Source of the DNA: Imbricaverruca yamaguchii
Taxonomy: Eukaryota; Arthropoda; Thecostraca; Neoverrucidae
Direction: 5' to 3'
Length of the DNA stretch: 64,000 nt
NCBI GenBank assembly: GCA_034440575.1
Contig: JAOTOL010001566.1
Location: forward strand, 261,001 to 325,000
This document shows, piece by piece, positions 63,617 through 64,000 of the stretch; the first letter of the stretch is position 1; each line of letters starts with the position of its first letter. The notes below the pieces were generated by a model. The model did no database searches. It saw only the letters and a program-made list of their open reading frames with translations, and was not told the origin of the DNA. The position numbers and the translations under genes were made by a program.

Positions 63617-64000
63617 CAGCGTTAAAATAATGGTTTTTCGTTAGGTGTGAGATGTCGAAACGAACACAGTAGGATGTTGAAAATGTCCATAAAATTAGTC
63701 ATTCAAAATGATTTTGATGTCTTTCAGACTCAAACTTGACCCAATGGTACAGGTACTTATGACTGTGCATTCATAATTTGTTTTGATATTCGCAATTTAG
63801 AAGTTATATTCAGGATAGGGGAAATAATGCCTATGTCATAAACCGATATTCTATACCATATCACAAGTTATGTAATCCCTTCACCAGAAATTGCGTTGCG
63901 AAATTTTCGTGTGTCACCATTCCCTATTGAGAGCATGAACGTGATACTTATGCACATAATACTGTTAGAACGAAGACACGAACACTTCATAAGCACGCAT
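63617..64000 (+). mobile_element. hAT-type MITE, second copy, truncated by window end
   Basis: Starts CAGCGTTAAAATAATGGTTT, matching CAGTGTTAAAATAATAGTTT of the copy at 51373, and shares GAACACTTCATAAGCAC near 63980. Also inserted into a minisatellite. Confidence 0.65.

Overview
This is a eukaryotic (animal) genomic window dominated by tandem repeats. Its one clearly recognisable host gene lies on the minus strand between about 60.3 kb and 28.7 kb: the 3' part of phosphorylase b kinase regulatory subunit beta (PHKB). Thirteen exons can be joined with matching phases and GT-AG boundaries into about 685 residues that follow the family colinearly and end in a CaaX-type C-terminus (CVVS). The 5' exons are not in the window. 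Short exons, tRNA-derived SINEs, a decayed LINE and hAT-, piggyBac- and Transib-type remnants fit an invertebrate, probably an arthropod and perhaps a crustacean. That placement is an inference.

Layout. 0-28 kb lies downstream of PHKB and has no confidently identified intact gene. It holds a CpG-rich promoter-like stretch (about 3.8-5.1 kb), an array of CRE palindromes (5.1-6.2 kb), a decayed RAG1/Transib-like transposase (7.7-9.2 kb, minus), a long degenerate repeat field (11.6-13.7 kb), a LINE reverse-transcriptase remnant (14.6-16.0 kb, minus), a candidate unidentified exon (16.5-16.8 kb, minus), an LTR-like segment (about 17.1-17.5 kb), several minisatellites and a piggyBac-like MITE (21.7-22.5 kb). 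28.7-60.3 kb is PHKB, with introns made largely of minisatellites. 60.3-64 kb holds low-complexity DNA, two short arrays, a SINE and the start of a hAT-type element.

The most striking property is how the intronic minisatellites relate to the exons. At eleven of the 25 visible splice junctions (two of them weaker or minimal cases) the adjoining array unit contains a copy of the junction itself: the CAG|GT-type donor or the AG acceptor, often with 8-35 nt of exon. Some junctions therefore face 5 to 25 decoy splice sites in the same orientation.

A second theme is a family of 42-60 bp elements with perfect 8-15 bp target-site duplications. Their sequence matches the 3' tail of full-length tRNA-derived SINEs in the same window, so they look like tail-only retrotransposed copies. 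All long open frames inside the arrays (including ones over 600 codons) are products of stop-free repeats and are not annotated as genes.
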